Shown piece after piece: positions 1 to 11,556 of a DNA stretch of 64,000 nt; the first letter of the stretch is position 1, and every line of letters starts with the position of its first letter. The stretch is from Oxytricha trifallax. Taxonomy: Eukaryota; Ciliophora; Spirotrichea; Sporadotrichida; Oxytrichidae. The translations under genes were made by a program, and so were the position numbers. The notes under the pieces were generated by a model, which was not told the DNA's origin, did not search any database, and worked only from the letters and a program-made list of their open reading frames with translations. The stretch covers positions 16,871-80,870 of the forward strand of contig ARYC01002095.1 in NCBI GenBank assembly GCA_000711775.1, written 5' to 3'.

Positions 1-123
1 TATAATGTGTTCAAATTGATCATTTACTACATCGAAATAAAATATTTTCATATTTAAAATACGTTTTTGATGATAGAATACTATAATAATACTTTTTGTT
101 AACGGAAATATTACAACAGCTAA

Positions 124-405
124 ATGCAACTCAACATATTTAAAAGATTTGATGCTTTGATAGTTTACCTCAATAATAGCATAATATATAAGTTAGGGTA
201 TGATAAAACAAATAATTGTCATAATATTCGTATTTATTTAACGTTTTCTAACATATTACTATGGGATTCCAAGTTAAACCAATTAAAAATGAGAATATTC
301 AGCAAAAATAAAGATGAAAAGGTTTAGAAAAACTTAAAAAATCTTAACATTAATGCAATAAGCTTAATGAAATTAGTATATTCGTAATTCTCGATTACAA
401 AATGA
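124..405 (+). CDS. small hypothetical ORF, ciliate code
   Basis: Opens with ATG and runs 93 codons to a TGA if TAA and TAG are read as glutamine. The first 67 residues contain no reassigned codon. Rich in Asn, Ile, Lys and Leu, with no motif I recognise. The composition matches the AT-rich surroundings, so it may be a chance frame. Nothing nearby suggests a partner. Confidence 0.2.
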
Positions 406-798
406 ATTAAATGATGTAACAGTGAAATGGAAATGTCTTAACTGTTGAGTAGTTCAGAGCAGTCTGGAGTTTTCACCCTAACTATAATATTCAAATCAAT
501 CCCATAAACTATATTTTTAAAATTGCAAAAGTAGAACTATTTAGATTTATCCGATCATCTTTTAATCTACCTCTGCTTTCATAACATTTCATTCTTTTAA
601 TTTTCTTAATTCTATTATATGGGAGGAGCTTTAGCAATTTACTTCAATTTAATCAATTCTTGTATTTATGGTATTATTTTGATATGTGCTGACTCCTTAG
701 ATTGTCTTTGAAAGTTTCATTGATTATATCCACTAACATTTGAAGTCTTTTATAACATATATATAGTCATAAGTCACAATTATAAAAAGAAGGCAGAC

Positions 799-969
799 AT
801 TAGATGCCCATCATACTACTTTGCTTCTCAGGCAGCAGCAAGATCAATTGCGGCATCATTACTAATAAGGAGAATCGGTACTGATAAATAGAAAGCTCAT
901 TTATATGCATTTGATATCATTAGCAGAAGAAAAATATAATAAGCTATGTTGATAAGATTTATCCTTTGA
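799..969 (+). CDS. coding-like island, unknown protein
   Basis: A 56-codon frame ending in TGA. It begins with Ser-Tyr-Tyr-Phe-Ala-Ser-Gln followed by an alanine/arginine-rich helix-like stretch. The segment is clearly richer in G and C than its flanks and the residue mix (Ala, Arg, Ser, Asp) is not that of translated AT-rich spacer. There is no start codon near the open end, so this is probably one segment of a longer gene interrupted by germline-limited DNA, that is, one macronuclear-destined segment. Function not recognised. Confidence 0.3.
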
Positions 970-1514
970 TTTAAAGGTTGTTTTTTAGTTTGTAATTAAT
1001 ACATTTATTAAGTTGTAATTAAAATATTAGTAGTTGTAGTTTATTCCCATTTAGAGTACCTGGCCATGTTTTATTAATAATTGCTAAATTAATCAAGAAT
1101 AAATTTAATTTTGAAGACATACCCAAATGGACAATATAACATCTTTTTTTAGAAGAAAGAAATTAATCTTATAGGCAAGTGAGAAATATTATTGTTGAAT
1201 TTAAAGAAATTTATATGAGACTTTTGTTGCCACTTCTTGTAATCTACAGACATTCTATTTTGCAATTCTTTTCTTGTAAACTCGTTTAATAGTGTTTGAA
1301 TCCCTTATTATATAAGCTTTTTTAAAGTAGATCTTATGGCATCATGGGAATATTAACAATTTCATTGAATCTCCTAAAGTACATTAAATTATTTTTAAAA
1401 AAAACTATAAAGTAAATATACGAATCAGAATGAACTAAGAAGAAGAAAAATGTATAGATTTTATTTACATTGTTCATCAAATTAATGCAATTGGATGGCT
1501 TTTGATCTTTTCCT

Positions 1515-2021
1515 ACGTAGAGTCAATGGGTTCAACAAGATAAAAAAGTAAATACATTTTCTGATTTTGAAAGCTCTCATATTAAGCAAAGAATAAGTAC
1601 TATGAGCTTTGGCTAACAAAATAATAAATTGATAAAATAATGGAGATGTGGTAATTCAAAAGTAGATATAATTCCTCTGACAAAGTACTAATAATTATAC
1701 TATTAATAAGCTATTTTGATTCGAAGCTTAATCTAACAAACTATGTAATACTTTCCATCACTACTTGTCTTTAAATAGATAGGCTTTTACTCAAAGTAAT
1801 AGCTAGAAAGATTGCCATATTCTCATCTTTATAAGTAATTATCGTAAAAAGAATATCAATAATTTCTCAAGATGTTATAAACAACAGAATGCATATAGAT
1901 GTGTTATGTAAAATTTGATTTATTTCAAAGAAGCTATCAACTTACTAATTTTATATGTAAAATTTTTATCCTTGTAACAGATAGCTATATATTATATAAA
2001 ACTAGTTAATTATGCCCTTGA
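1515..2021 (+). CDS. open frame, unknown protein, about 168 codons
   Basis: Continuous in the ciliate code up to the TGA at 2019. The first third (about 1515-1690) has Trp, Cys, Asp and Gly codons and a Trp-Arg-Cys-Gly-Asn motif. The later part has Leu-Glu-Arg-Leu-Pro and Cys-Ile-Gln-Met-Cys motifs amid glutamines encoded by TAA and TAG. No known domain. The 5' boundary is unclear and may be a junction rather than a start codon. It could be a germline-limited gene, part of a scrambled gene, or a fortuitous frame. Confidence 0.3.
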
Positions 2022-2755
2022 TCACTATATTCCAATGAGATGATTTGTGTATATGAATACTCTGATATAAAATCAATATTGAAAATAATAATGATAAATG
2101 AAATGAGAAACAACTATATTTTGTTTAAAAACATTAAAAATGGATTATTATGCAGGTGTCTCACTATTTAATTTTCCTCATCGATTTTTTAATTAATCTT
2201 GCTTGATTATAATTTATAAGGTGTGCTTGATAAGTAGTAAGTTTTAATTGCTCTATTTTCAACCACCCATCATACTTATTAATTTGTTCTTTTATAAACT
2301 AACATTACAAGACCTAATTAAAGACAAATTCTGATTATTATTATTATTTATATATAATAAATAAAATTAATCATTTGGATATTTTGTAGTTAATTGCAAT
2401 ACCATTATGATTCAATACTGAAATGAATTTATAGTTGACAATTAGTAAAATGAATTAATAACTTTTAAGTCTAAGAAAGGCAATAAATTAAATTAGAGGG
2501 TATACGTAGTTCAATCATATTGATTAAATGACAATTAAGTAAATGAAATAAGATCGCTTTTCATTTCAAGCTTAGTAATTATTAAAATTGGCATTTTTAA
2601 TTAATTAATGATAAACTTAATGTTATATAAGAGGTTTATGCTAGAGTTTACTTCATTCGCCATCTTATCATTTATCAAAATAAATCTATTATGCTATGCT
2701 GATGTTGAGATTGACATTTATAAATTATCAATTATAGAGATAGAAAAATAATATC
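2022..2755. other. AT-rich spacer
   Basis: Very AT-rich, with many runs such as TTATTATTATTATT and no frame whose composition departs from background. I see no gene, repeat boundary or structured RNA here. Confidence 0.5.
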
Positions 2756-4560
2756 TCAAGGTAAAATAAATGCATGATTAATAACTGTACCCTATAAATA
2801 GCTCAATCTAATTCTTTTCTTCTTATATTCTTAATTTATCTTATTTAATTGATCTACTTCTTCCACTCCTTTCAAGTGCTACTGATAAGATCTCCCTTCT
2901 GTTTTTTTATCTTCCTTTCTTATCATCTTTTGCTTCTTATCTAGCTGTGCTCTCTGACGCCTTAATATCATTTCTTGGAGATGTTTGCACTAACTTGAGT
3001 TTGGAGATTGCTCCTGCTGCATTCTGCGTCTTATCATCACCTTATACCGTAAGAATAGGTATTCCTCTCCTACCATTTGTTCTTCGATTATCTCGCTGAA
3101 TTTGCCCTCATACTATTCACTGATTAGCTCCATTTACAATTTCTGTAGAGCATTAAATAAAAATAATAATAACTCAATTTACATCGAAACTTCGTTCTTC
3201 AAAACCAACTCATCCTTTATGTCGATTTGTGAGTATTTGTTCATATTCTGAGTTTGGTTTTCTTCAAGCCCTACTTATCATAATATATCATTCCTTTTTT
3301 ATCTGATTTTTTCTACCGTCTCTTCATCGATAAAAATCCTCAATTTTTCAATCTAATTTCATAAGAAATATCTCCTCATAAAAAATCAGATAATACCTTT
3401 ACATGTTTACCCAGACCTTGGCAAAGATCTTGAAGATTGGTTCTCCCTCAATCTCTAAAGCTAAGTGATTTGTAATCAGAATTGCCATCACACCACAATC
3501 CTATGTATCGGCCACTTTGTTTATCTCGGTTATTATGACAATCTTGTAAGCTCTTTAAGTCTTCTCCATTATCTCTGTTATGATAATGTTATTCTGTTCC
3601 TGATATTATTGAATCAAAGACAAAGTTCCCACTTTTTACTTGAATCAAAAACTTCTTTGATTCCTGATTCATTGACAATCCTCCTTATAATCCAATTTAT
3701 ATACCATCTAATGTAGCTTTGGCAACTTCTTGGAATTATGATACCTTTTATATATTTGTCCTATCTAAAGAATTTACCATTTTCTAGTTTCTAGTTCGTT
3801 TATCTAATGGTCTTTTCTACTTGCAATACTCCTTTTCATTAAGGAAGATTAGTGTAATCATCATCTATGAGGACTTTCTTCACTGAATTGGGCTTCCTCG
3901 CTCAAGCGCAAGAATACCTCCCTCTTATTTTCCTGAATGTGTCTCCCTGGAATTAAATTCTCATGTTACCACTCTTCATTTATTTTCCCTACAGTGATTT
4001 CCTTATTTCACTGACCACAGATCCGAATTTAAGTACCTTCTTTCCTTCGTTTGTTCCCTGTCATTGAATATTTTGATTAAGACTTAGTCTTTCTTGTTCC
4101 TGGTTCTTGGGCAACAGACGATGATTATTATCCTCTTTGTTTGAGGCACCATCCCTTTTTAGTATGGATAATTTTGTCAAATTCTTAGCAGATCATATCT
4201 GTTAGGTAAATCATACTCATGAGTTTCATCTGATCTGCCTAGATGCATTCGAATATAGTCCTCAGTGCTTGAGTTTCATACAATTTTTTTCTGAGGTTTG
4301 ATTATCTAATCCTCAGCCTACTCTTGAATGCCATTTGTTTGTTTAGCGAAATTTTGTGATATCTATTATTTCTTTGTCCCAGAGCTTATTGATCTTTGCT
4401 TCTGTCCTGTGTTTCATCCATTACATCTTAAACATCATGCCAGAATTATGCCTTATGGTTAATATTATCATCTCTAATCTTTCTGTCCTGGCTTTAGTGC
4501 GGCTTATTTCTCTTTGATTTTAATTCTTTTACTCTTCAATATTGTTTTCTCCTTTCTTAA
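2756..4560 (-). pseudogene. decayed gene with weak C48 (Ulp1-like) peptidase signature and coiled-coil C-terminus
   Basis: The minus strand is clearly coding-like over 1.8 kb: richer in GC than its flanks, with charged residues and few TGA codons per frame, but the coherent frame changes several times, so it reads as a broken gene. The last 500 bases (about 3150 down to 2756) give a Gln/Glu/Arg/Lys-rich, coiled-coil-like tail ending in TGA. Around 3492-3500 an Asp-Cys-Gly box sits in Thr-Gln-Asp-Cys-Gly-Val-Met, and about 50 residues earlier (near 3640) there is Val-Phe-Asp-Ser-Ser preceded by an Asn-Trp near 3693. Spacing and order resemble the (His)Trp...Asp...Asp-Cys-Gly triad of C48 cysteine peptidases, which are carried by several mobile-element classes. 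The usual His and the oxyanion Gln are not evident, so the family call is weak. It could equally be a host gene segment. Confidence 0.35.
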
Positions 4561-5060
4561 ATTGATTCTTTGATTTCCAATTTTTAATTTAATTCAATTT
4601 TGAATATTAATTATAATTCTCTATTTACCAATTACAAAAGAAAACTAATTTTCATAGCTTTTTACTTTTTAAACCTAAAGTGTTATGGAATAAAAGTAGT
4701 TACTATAAATAAAAATCATTCAATATAACTTAGTTAAGGGTTTAATCTAAAATTAAAGGAAGCTTATATTATAATAATTATAAATATATTATAAGATTAA
4801 ATCCATTAAGTAGTCTCTACTTAAAGTTATTCCAATTATTAAATGATGGCATAGAAACATTTTTACATTTTTAAATTAAGGTTTCTTAAAAATTAAATGA
4901 AGATTTGGGAGCAAAGTTTTAAGAGTTATACACTTAGTTTAAGCGATTTAATCATAATAAAACAATAATATTTGAAATTTATAACAATCAAAAAAAACAT
5001 TCTGTTATATAAATTAGTTAAGATTTTGTAAGTTAAGATTTGATAATATTACTGAATTAA
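4561..5060. other. AT-rich spacer
   Basis: AT-rich with poly-A and poly-T tracts. No frame or repeat that I can support. Confidence 0.4.
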
Positions 5061-5440
5061 TAAAGAAAAAAAGAGATGAAAAAATGGAGAATGAAAAATA
5101 ACAATTATTTAAAGATGAGGAAAGAACCTGGGGTACAAGAACTAAGATTATAAGATTAATTAGCAACAAACATCAGAGGATAATATGAATATTTTAAATC
5201 AGAAGGATTAGTTGAATATAAACATAAATCCTTTGGTCAAGATTATCAATAGGTAACTGTTTAATGCAATTAAATGAAGGATAGTTAGAAGAAAAGAGAG
5301 AATTGTTGAAAAATGGAGACCTAAGTGAAGAAATGAAACTAATAATAACAAGAGGTAGATTAAACCAGATATTAAAGAATTGAAAACTTACCTGCAAAAT
5401 GTTTGAAGTCTGTGTTTAAAAATTTAAGCAAGGTTAAGAT
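5061..5440 (+). other. purine-rich coding-like island
   Basis: The plus strand is strongly purine-rich. Several short frames give acidic/basic peptides, for example Glu-Glu-Lys-Arg-Glu-Leu-Leu near 5280-5320 and Glu-Tyr-Phe-Lys-Ser-Glu-Gly near 5190-5210. No single frame spans it, so if it was a gene it is broken, or it is a set of short segments from a scrambled gene. No domain recognised. The AT-rich surroundings and the neighbouring 194-codon frame downstream suggest one larger unit. Confidence 0.25.
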
Positions 5441-5519
5441 ATTAAGTTATATTGAAATTAATAATACTGTCTAAATAATATGAGTGAAAGCCTCCATCCA
5501 CTGTTAAGTTGGTGAAAGT

Positions 5520-6104
5520 ATGGAGGAAGGTAAACTCTCTGAGAATAGCAATAATCTTGCCGCCCTCATGAAGAACAACAAAGAAGTCAGAATCAAAACT
5601 GCCAAAGTTGTGGGTGAGGAAGAAGATATGGAACGAGTAACTCCCCACAACTGTATCTTTATTAATAATTCAGCTTTTAAAGCTATTCTAGATGCTTAAT
5701 TTCATTTCAAAATATAAAGAAAGATTAACTATATTAGATAATCTAAGTCAACAACAAAAATCATCTTTTTTCATACTCAGTATAAAATAAATGGACAAAT
5801 ATTTATCAGTAATTTATACTGCTAAATACAATAAGGGTTCTTATACACAAATTAAACATAATATATCTCCCCTAAGAGTGATTAAATCAAAAAGTTTCAA
5901 AATCATTAAATTTAAATGATAAACTAATTAAGGATGATTTTGAATAAAAAAATAGAAGTGAAGGGAAGTTTAAACTACCACATCAAAGAGTTAAACAGTA
6001 AACTAAGCAATAAAATTATAAAGAGTTTATTACAAGAGAGAATGAAAACTCATTCAAATGGGGACTAATTCAACTTATATTCATAACTATCAGTGAGGAA
6101 ATGA
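5520..6104 (+). CDS. hypothetical protein, 194 aa, ciliate code
   Basis: ATG to TGA. The first 57 residues use no reassigned stop and look convincingly coding: an acidic N-terminus (Met-Glu-Glu-Gly-Lys-Leu-Ser-Glu), then Glu-Glu-Glu-Asp-Met-Glu and a Cys-Ile-Phe-Ile segment. From about residue 60 the composition becomes Lys/Ile/Gln-rich, with many glutamines encoded by TAA or TAG. That second part could be true sequence or read-through into spacer. No known domain. It shares a strand with 6326-6574 and may belong to the same broken or scrambled gene. Confidence 0.4.
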
Positions 6105-6325
6105 ACAGAAGTAATTTAAAAGTTCACTAGCTAATCCAAATAAGGCACTTAATAAAAAATCATGATAGTCGCTTTTAACTCATGAATCATCATATAACTA
6201 TAGAATTTGAGGATTAAAGAAGGAACTCTGGAAGCCAATCATTGATAAAAGGATTGAACTTACAGAAAAGGATCATTACAAGCTTAATTACAAATGAAAC
6301 CAAGGAATTTAAATAAGGATGAGAA

Positions 6326-6574
6326 ATGGTATCAGCATAACCTTTTATTGGAAACAAAGAATAACTAAATAAGAGAAACAACTTAATAAGATATATAAAT
6401 AAATAGAAAAAATAATTGACATTGGACAATTGGTCATTGCTAAATAGAAATGTTGTTAAAGGAATCGTTTACAAAGTAAAGAGACAAGAGGAAAGTCATA
6501 AAATAAAGTTACAAATAAAATGGATAATCAAGAATGATGAAGGAGTTTAAATAGAAGAGTAAGCAAAGAGATGA
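6326..6574 (+). CDS. small hypothetical protein, 82 aa
   Basis: ATG to TGA in the ciliate code. Residues from about 38 on read Asn-Trp-Ser-Leu-Leu-Asn-Arg and then a basic, beta-like stretch rich in Val, Ile and Lys that contains Trp-Ile-Ile-Lys-Asn-Asp-Glu-Gly. A TGA lies two codons before the ATG, which supports the start only weakly. No domain recognised. It may be a downstream part of the unit beginning at 5520. Confidence 0.3.
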
Positions 6575-6681
6575 TTTAGATGTCATTAATTAATAATTCA
6601 AAGGAAAAAGAGAAAAGAGGTACTTAATATTATAAATCTATTACAGTTGTAAAAGCTGCTATAATACATATAATTAAATAA

Positions 6682-6949
6682 ATAAAACCCCATTAGTCAA
6701 TTAAGAATGAAGATTGGGGATTAAGAATAATAAAATTAAAATTAAATTATAATTGGCTGAAATTAAATATAATTAGACTGAAAACAAATATACGCACCCT
6801 GATTGGTTTATTTTATAGAGACAATTATTCGAGCCAATGGTTTTAATAATTAGCCGAAACTTTAATAATTTATGCCAATATTAATTTATTCTTAATTTTA
6901 TTATTCTAAATCCCCAATCTTCATTCTTAATTGACTAATGGGGTTTTAT
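6682..6949. mobile_element. short inverted-repeat element (MITE-like) with telomere-like C4 ends
   Basis: The two ends are inverted copies for about 65 bp with very few differences. Each outer end reads ATAAAACCCC (left) or its complement (right), so the termini resemble the C4A4 telomere repeat. There is no coding capacity in the 268 bp. The middle holds AT-rich sequence. I find no convincing target duplication. It ends only a few bases before the next inverted-repeat element, so the two sit side by side or nested. Confidence 0.7.
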
Positions 6950-6952
6950 GAA

Positions 6953-7591
6953 GAAAATTTGGCTATGGGGTCAACACATCCCCCCCATAATGTATACTTT
7001 TCTTTTTGTAGTCTGATAGAGTTTTTGACGATGAGTAATAGTAGATAATGTACTATGTGCGTGCAATCAATAGTTTTCGAATTATGACTCGAAATAATTC
7101 ACTTTTATATATAAAATTATTGTAAAAATTATAAAAAATTTTCAATTTTTCATAAAATCTATTTTTATTTAAAAATGTCAATTCGGCTACTTATACACTA
7201 ATTTAATAAAAGTTATTAATTTTATTTAGTTTATCAAAAAATATTATATTTAATTTATTTCACATTCTAGTAAAATAATATTGTGAAATAAATAAAATAT
7301 AATATTTTTTGATAAACTAAATAAAATTAATAATTTTTATTAAATTAGTGTATAAGTAGCCGAATTGACATTTTTAAATAAAAATAGATTTTATGAAAAA
7401 TAAAAATTTTTTATAATTTTTACTATAATTTTATATATAAAAAGTGAACTTATTTCGAGTCATAACTCAAAAACTATTGATCCAAACACATAGTACATTA
7501 GCTATTACTCAGCGTCAAAAACTCTATCAGACTACAAAAAGAAAAGTATACATTATGGGGGGGATGTGTTTGACCCCATAGCCGAAAATTT
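6953..7591. mobile_element. foldback element with 8-bp target duplication
   Basis: Positions 6961-7583 form one long hairpin. The left arm starts GGCTATGGGGTCA, the right arm ends with its complement, and the arms match for about 300 bp each with few mismatches around a short centre near 7270. Both sides carry GAAAATTT (6953-6960 and 7584-7591), which I read as an 8-bp target site duplication. A C7-8 run sits about 20 bp inside each end. There is no ORF of its own. The high arm identity argues for recent origin or gene conversion. An 8-bp duplication is typical of hAT-type elements, but no hAT gene is present, so the family stays open. Confidence 0.8.
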
Positions 7592-8858
7592 CATACTATT
7601 ACTTAATTTATAACTATCTCACGTATTCAATTAATTTTTCAGCTTTTGGCAGATTTTCAAATAAGCAAACAGTTGCTTTATGTTAAGTTTAATATTAATC
7701 ATAGTTTCTTAACAATTAGACTAAAATTTAATGATTGAAAAATTCTTATTTATATAACAGATTCCATTAATCTATATTTATTTTTAAAGTACTGTTCAAC
7801 CATTAATTAGTATATGTATATATTATAAATATTTACCATGTTAACATTAATACACATATATTCTGTTAGTTTTATTAAGCATAACTATAGATATTAACAA
7901 TTTATTTTGGAATTTTTGAATCTTTAAAATATTTTACATATTAAAAACGCTTTACTAAAAAAATACATCCCACTTAACGATTGGGAATATTTGGGAGATA
8001 GCTGATTTCTCTAGTAATTAAATTATCTTTTTAATTAACCTGATTAAACAAAATAAAAATATGTAATACTAGCATTTTCTAATTTAAAGTAGTAAGATTA
8101 CGAAAAAATGTACAGACTATAAATAAATTATAAATATGAGGATTCGTTATTTAAGAATCCGAAACTCTTATATATTCCACACCTAAGCCTTTATATTTAG
8201 AAGATTATTGTCTTTTTTCAATCAATTTCAACTTCTCAGAGGGGAGCTAAAATAAACAGACAGCTGTCATAATACCATCTGAAAAAGCAATAATCTAGAC
8301 ACTTCAATTACTCAAAATAACAATTTGTGCTTACTCTAGGAAGAGAATAGCATTGTATTATATTTAATTATTATGATAAGTCTTATGAAGAGGATTTTAA
8401 AGCGGAAACGATTTTACTAATGACTGTGTTGAATCTGCTTTTAAAAGCTTACTAAAAACAGGTTGACTCTTTATTCTTTGATTCTTCAGATTCTTAATTA
8501 TAATTGCAATTTTTAATTGTCAAATCAGCGAGCAAACAGCTTTTCTTCTGCATTCCAAAATCACTAAAATGACTATTTTCCTTATAGATGATTGTATAAT
8601 CCAAAATAATAGCATAAAATTCATAAAACCCCAAGAGTATTTTTTTGAATTAAGTTGAATTTGAATTTTTGATAAATATAGTATTTTTATTATTATAAGA
8701 ACTTTGGTTGCTTTATGTAAAATTATTAAAGTACTAATATATATTAGGCCTACTATCAAAAATCAAAAAGCTACCAACTTTTAATAGCCAATCTGATTAA
8801 ATTTTATTCTCATATATACCCTTAATTATTATTATCAATATCGCTGTCACATTTAAAG
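7592..8858. other. AT-rich spacer
   Basis: Mostly AT-rich with no coherent frame. 8160-8480 is slightly less AT-rich, but I could not assign a product. Confidence 0.35.
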
Positions 8859-9350
8859 ATGCTGAGCCCAGATAACCAAGTCTCCCATAGGATCATACCC
8901 TTCCTGTCCTCCCCATCGGTTGAGCTCGACCCCCACCTGCTGCCGCCCACCCTCCGGGCCCAAATAGAGCCATCACCATTGCCAGAGGTGGCCATCTTCG
9001 AGACCAAACTCCGATGCTTGCTGGACAACCTATCCTTTGTCCTCAGATCATACAAGGAGATTGACGACATGGCCCAAACCATCTTTGGCAGGAATGTAAC
9101 CACTCACTTCCAGGAGATGGTAGATCACAGTATTCAGCTCCACCTATCAGTCCGCAAGCTGGACTTTCACGACGACATAGCCTACTTGAAGGAGATGGAG
9201 GGAGACTTGACTAGAGAGGCAACCCTGAGAGTAACGATGGAAAGACACAACGATGGAGACGCGCCCAAGGTCAGAGGTGGGGGCCCTCCCTAATAGATAC
9301 TGGACAAAATCCCAACCGCCATTGAGGATTTCACGATGGACCAGACATGA
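8859..9350 (+). CDS. GC-rich island ORF, unknown protein, 163 aa
   Basis: Open from the ATG-like start at 8859 to the TGA at 9348. The DNA is roughly half G+C, far above the flanks, with G or C favoured at third positions. The N-terminus is proline-rich (Pro-Ser-Pro-Leu-Pro). A leucine-rich helix follows (Leu-Arg-Cys-Leu-Leu-Asp-Asn-Leu), then Gln-Thr-Ile-Phe-Gly-Arg-Asn, then an acidic/basic helix ending in a glycine/proline stretch. I do not recognise the family. The helix pattern loosely resembles the ORF at 11557-11806, so the two may be diverged copies. Confidence 0.45.
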
Positions 9351-9886
9351 GGCCTTCAAACATTGAAGATCAGGAGCGGACGCCCTCAGAGGGAAAAGGC
9401 CAAGAATGTGCAGATTCTTAGACTTATACTTCATCAGTGGGCTGCCAGTCTCCAGACTTGCATCGATAATTGAACGAATTACTAGAGAAAATAAAACAAC
9501 CTAAGAATTAACGGACAAATCCTTAACTGTCACTCAACTAATAACCTAATGACCAACAAATCTTTAAAAAGCCCAGCAAAAGGCCAACTGATAAAGACCT
9601 CCAGGAGATGTTATAAGAGCCCCCCTCGGCCAGTGACGCCTACACCCTCACGGATTTCCTCTGGGGCTATTACGATTTCATTTAGAGATTACCTCTAATC
9701 TAGAGAAGTTAACTTAGTAGCCTTAGGAGAAAATCTTATACAGATCAAGCAGATCTTCCTGAGCCACTCCCCTAGAAAGACCTTCCAGGCACCCCCTCTG
9801 ACTATTATTTCTTACCCCTAATTGTGGCATGGGGTCGATCACCTGCGCATTTACTCCTTCCTTAGTAGATGCTCTTAAGCACCTGA
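9326..9886 (+). CDS. GC-rich island ORF, unknown protein, about 186 codons
   Basis: A second frame overlaps the end of the preceding ORF and stays open to the TGA at 9884. It has a hydrophilic Ser/Glu/Gln-rich start, a leucine-rich helix near 9480, Pro-Pro-Ser-Ala-Ser-Asp-Ala-Tyr and Phe-Leu-Trp-Gly-Tyr-Tyr near 9630-9680, and a hydrophobic end. The composition supports real coding, but part of the same stretch is also open in the first frame, so the choice of frame is not certain. Function unknown. Confidence 0.35.
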
Positions 9887-10272
9887 GCCCATAGGAGGCC
9901 TGATTAAGGGTAAGTTCATTGACCAATTACCATTGGGGGATCATCAATTAATTAATTAAATATATTTATATATTTTTAAATTATAGAGAAAAAGAAAATT
10001 GAGCGCAACTCCGCCAGGGCGTGTGCTGTGTGCCCTGAGCACCCAAGTTCCTTCTAGTTTTGAAAGGGCTACAAATGACCTTAAGTTCGCCCCTCTAGCT
10101 CAACATTTCCTAAAAAACTCGAAGGCAAAAAAGTCTGGGAGATTTTGTAAGTTAAAATATTTGATCGTTTAATAGTTTAAATCAAGGGTTTAATTATCGT
10201 TTAAACAGCTGCCCTATTTTAATTAATTAAGATTTAAACATTAAAACTTAAATTCGATTATAGAAAAATGGA

Positions 10273-10563
10273 GTGCTCCCACTGCACCAGACACTAGCAG
10301 GAAGACCCACGCCAGAATCGCCAAAGATCGTCTCCTACTATGAAAAGATCAGGACCAAGCAGCTCATCCCTCCCTTCGACAGCATTGTGGGCGAGGTCGA
10401 GGCCGCCCCTGGGGGTCGCGAGGAGGTCGAGGTGGCTTGGCATTGGTTCCTCAGTGTATCTCCCACTTACAAGTAAAGGCTCCTGCAGAGATCCCTAAGT
10501 CACAGCTCCATAAGGGAGGTCTGGCCACTAGCCTGCATTCACGACAAAGATACATCTTCCTGA
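10273..10563 (+). CDS. GC-rich island ORF, unknown, 96 codons
   Basis: This frame has the strongest codon bias in the island: Glu-Val-Glu-Ala-Ala-Pro-Gly-Gly-Arg-Glu-Glu, then Trp-His-Trp-Phe-Leu. It ends at the TGA at 10561. The DNA starting at about 10266 is GC-rich with an abrupt edge against AT-rich sequence (10140-10265), as expected for a macronuclear-destined segment beside an internal eliminated sequence. A frame opening with ATG at 10268 is also open and gives an Arg/Ser-rich product, so the assignment is provisional. Confidence 0.35.
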
Positions 10564-10599
10564 TCAGGGATGGGACGAACAGCTTCTTGAAACTCAGAG

Positions 10600-11380
10600 A
10601 GATTTGATTTCATACTGCTAATATTTTAAATTTCACTTTCCACCCACTTTTGCAATTCCCCTAATGGGGTTTCATTCATCCAGTAATCAAAGCCTTTTTA
10701 GATTAATTCATTTATTTTTCATACTCACGATTGCTTAAAAAATTACTCTTGGGGTTTTATTAAATTAATCTAATTCTCTTTATTAAAACAGAGTCGCTAC
10801 ATAGAACAGTAACCTGCTCACAACTAATTCTTGATGCAATTGGTTTATCATAGCATATTGAATATAATATCTTTAAGCTGTCCTAGTATTCCGATCTGAA
10901 ATATATTTAAAAGACTAAAAGGATTGCTATTCTATCTAAATAAACATAAAAAGGATAAAACTAACAAAAAGGAAGAAAAGATGTTATTACATTTTAATAA
11001 GGTTATCGTTTAAATTATATTTATTTTTATTAAATCGATAATTATTATAATTCTTAATAGGTTGCTTTTTGTAATTTAAGTCTACTACTACTACAAGGGG
11101 TATTAGTAAATTAGAAAGCAACTTGCGAATTTAAGGACCCTGAGTGAGTAATATTATAACGTTTAGTATAATTAAATTTTATTTCCATCCCGTTGTCCCT
11201 CCAAGAATTCTTATAAAACTCATGATTCATTTAAGACTGAAAATAAGGGTAAATATATAATAAAATGAAGAAATTGGTGGTAGTTAGAGGAGTCTTTGTT
11301 TTCTTGTTGCTTAAAAGTTTTAGAGATGTTCAAAAAAAATTAATTTTAATTGGTATAGTGGGTTTTCGTTATAAAGTTTA
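10600..11380. other. AT-rich spacer
   Basis: No gene supported. The sequence returns to background composition between two GC-rich islands. Confidence 0.4.
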
Positions 11381-11556
11381 ATGATCCTATTAATGCCTTT
11401 GACATTGCTGGAATCAATTTTAATTTATGATCAGATAATATTCTTTAATCAATATATTATTCTAATTATTTCTATTTTATCAATTAAGCTTGATCTATTT
11501 GCTTTTAACGCCTTATTTTCAGTCTTAAATGAATCAAGGTGTTTTAGAAGATTAAA

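Noticed and set aside
3465-3716. 83-aa plus-strand ORF
   Set aside because: Lies antisense to the coding-like minus strand with the Asp-Cys-Gly box; its Leu/Ile/Ser-rich product is typical of a complementary shadow.
8822-9103. Minus-strand ORF overlapping the GC-rich 8859 ORF
   Set aside because: It is the antisense shadow of the better-composed plus-strand frame.
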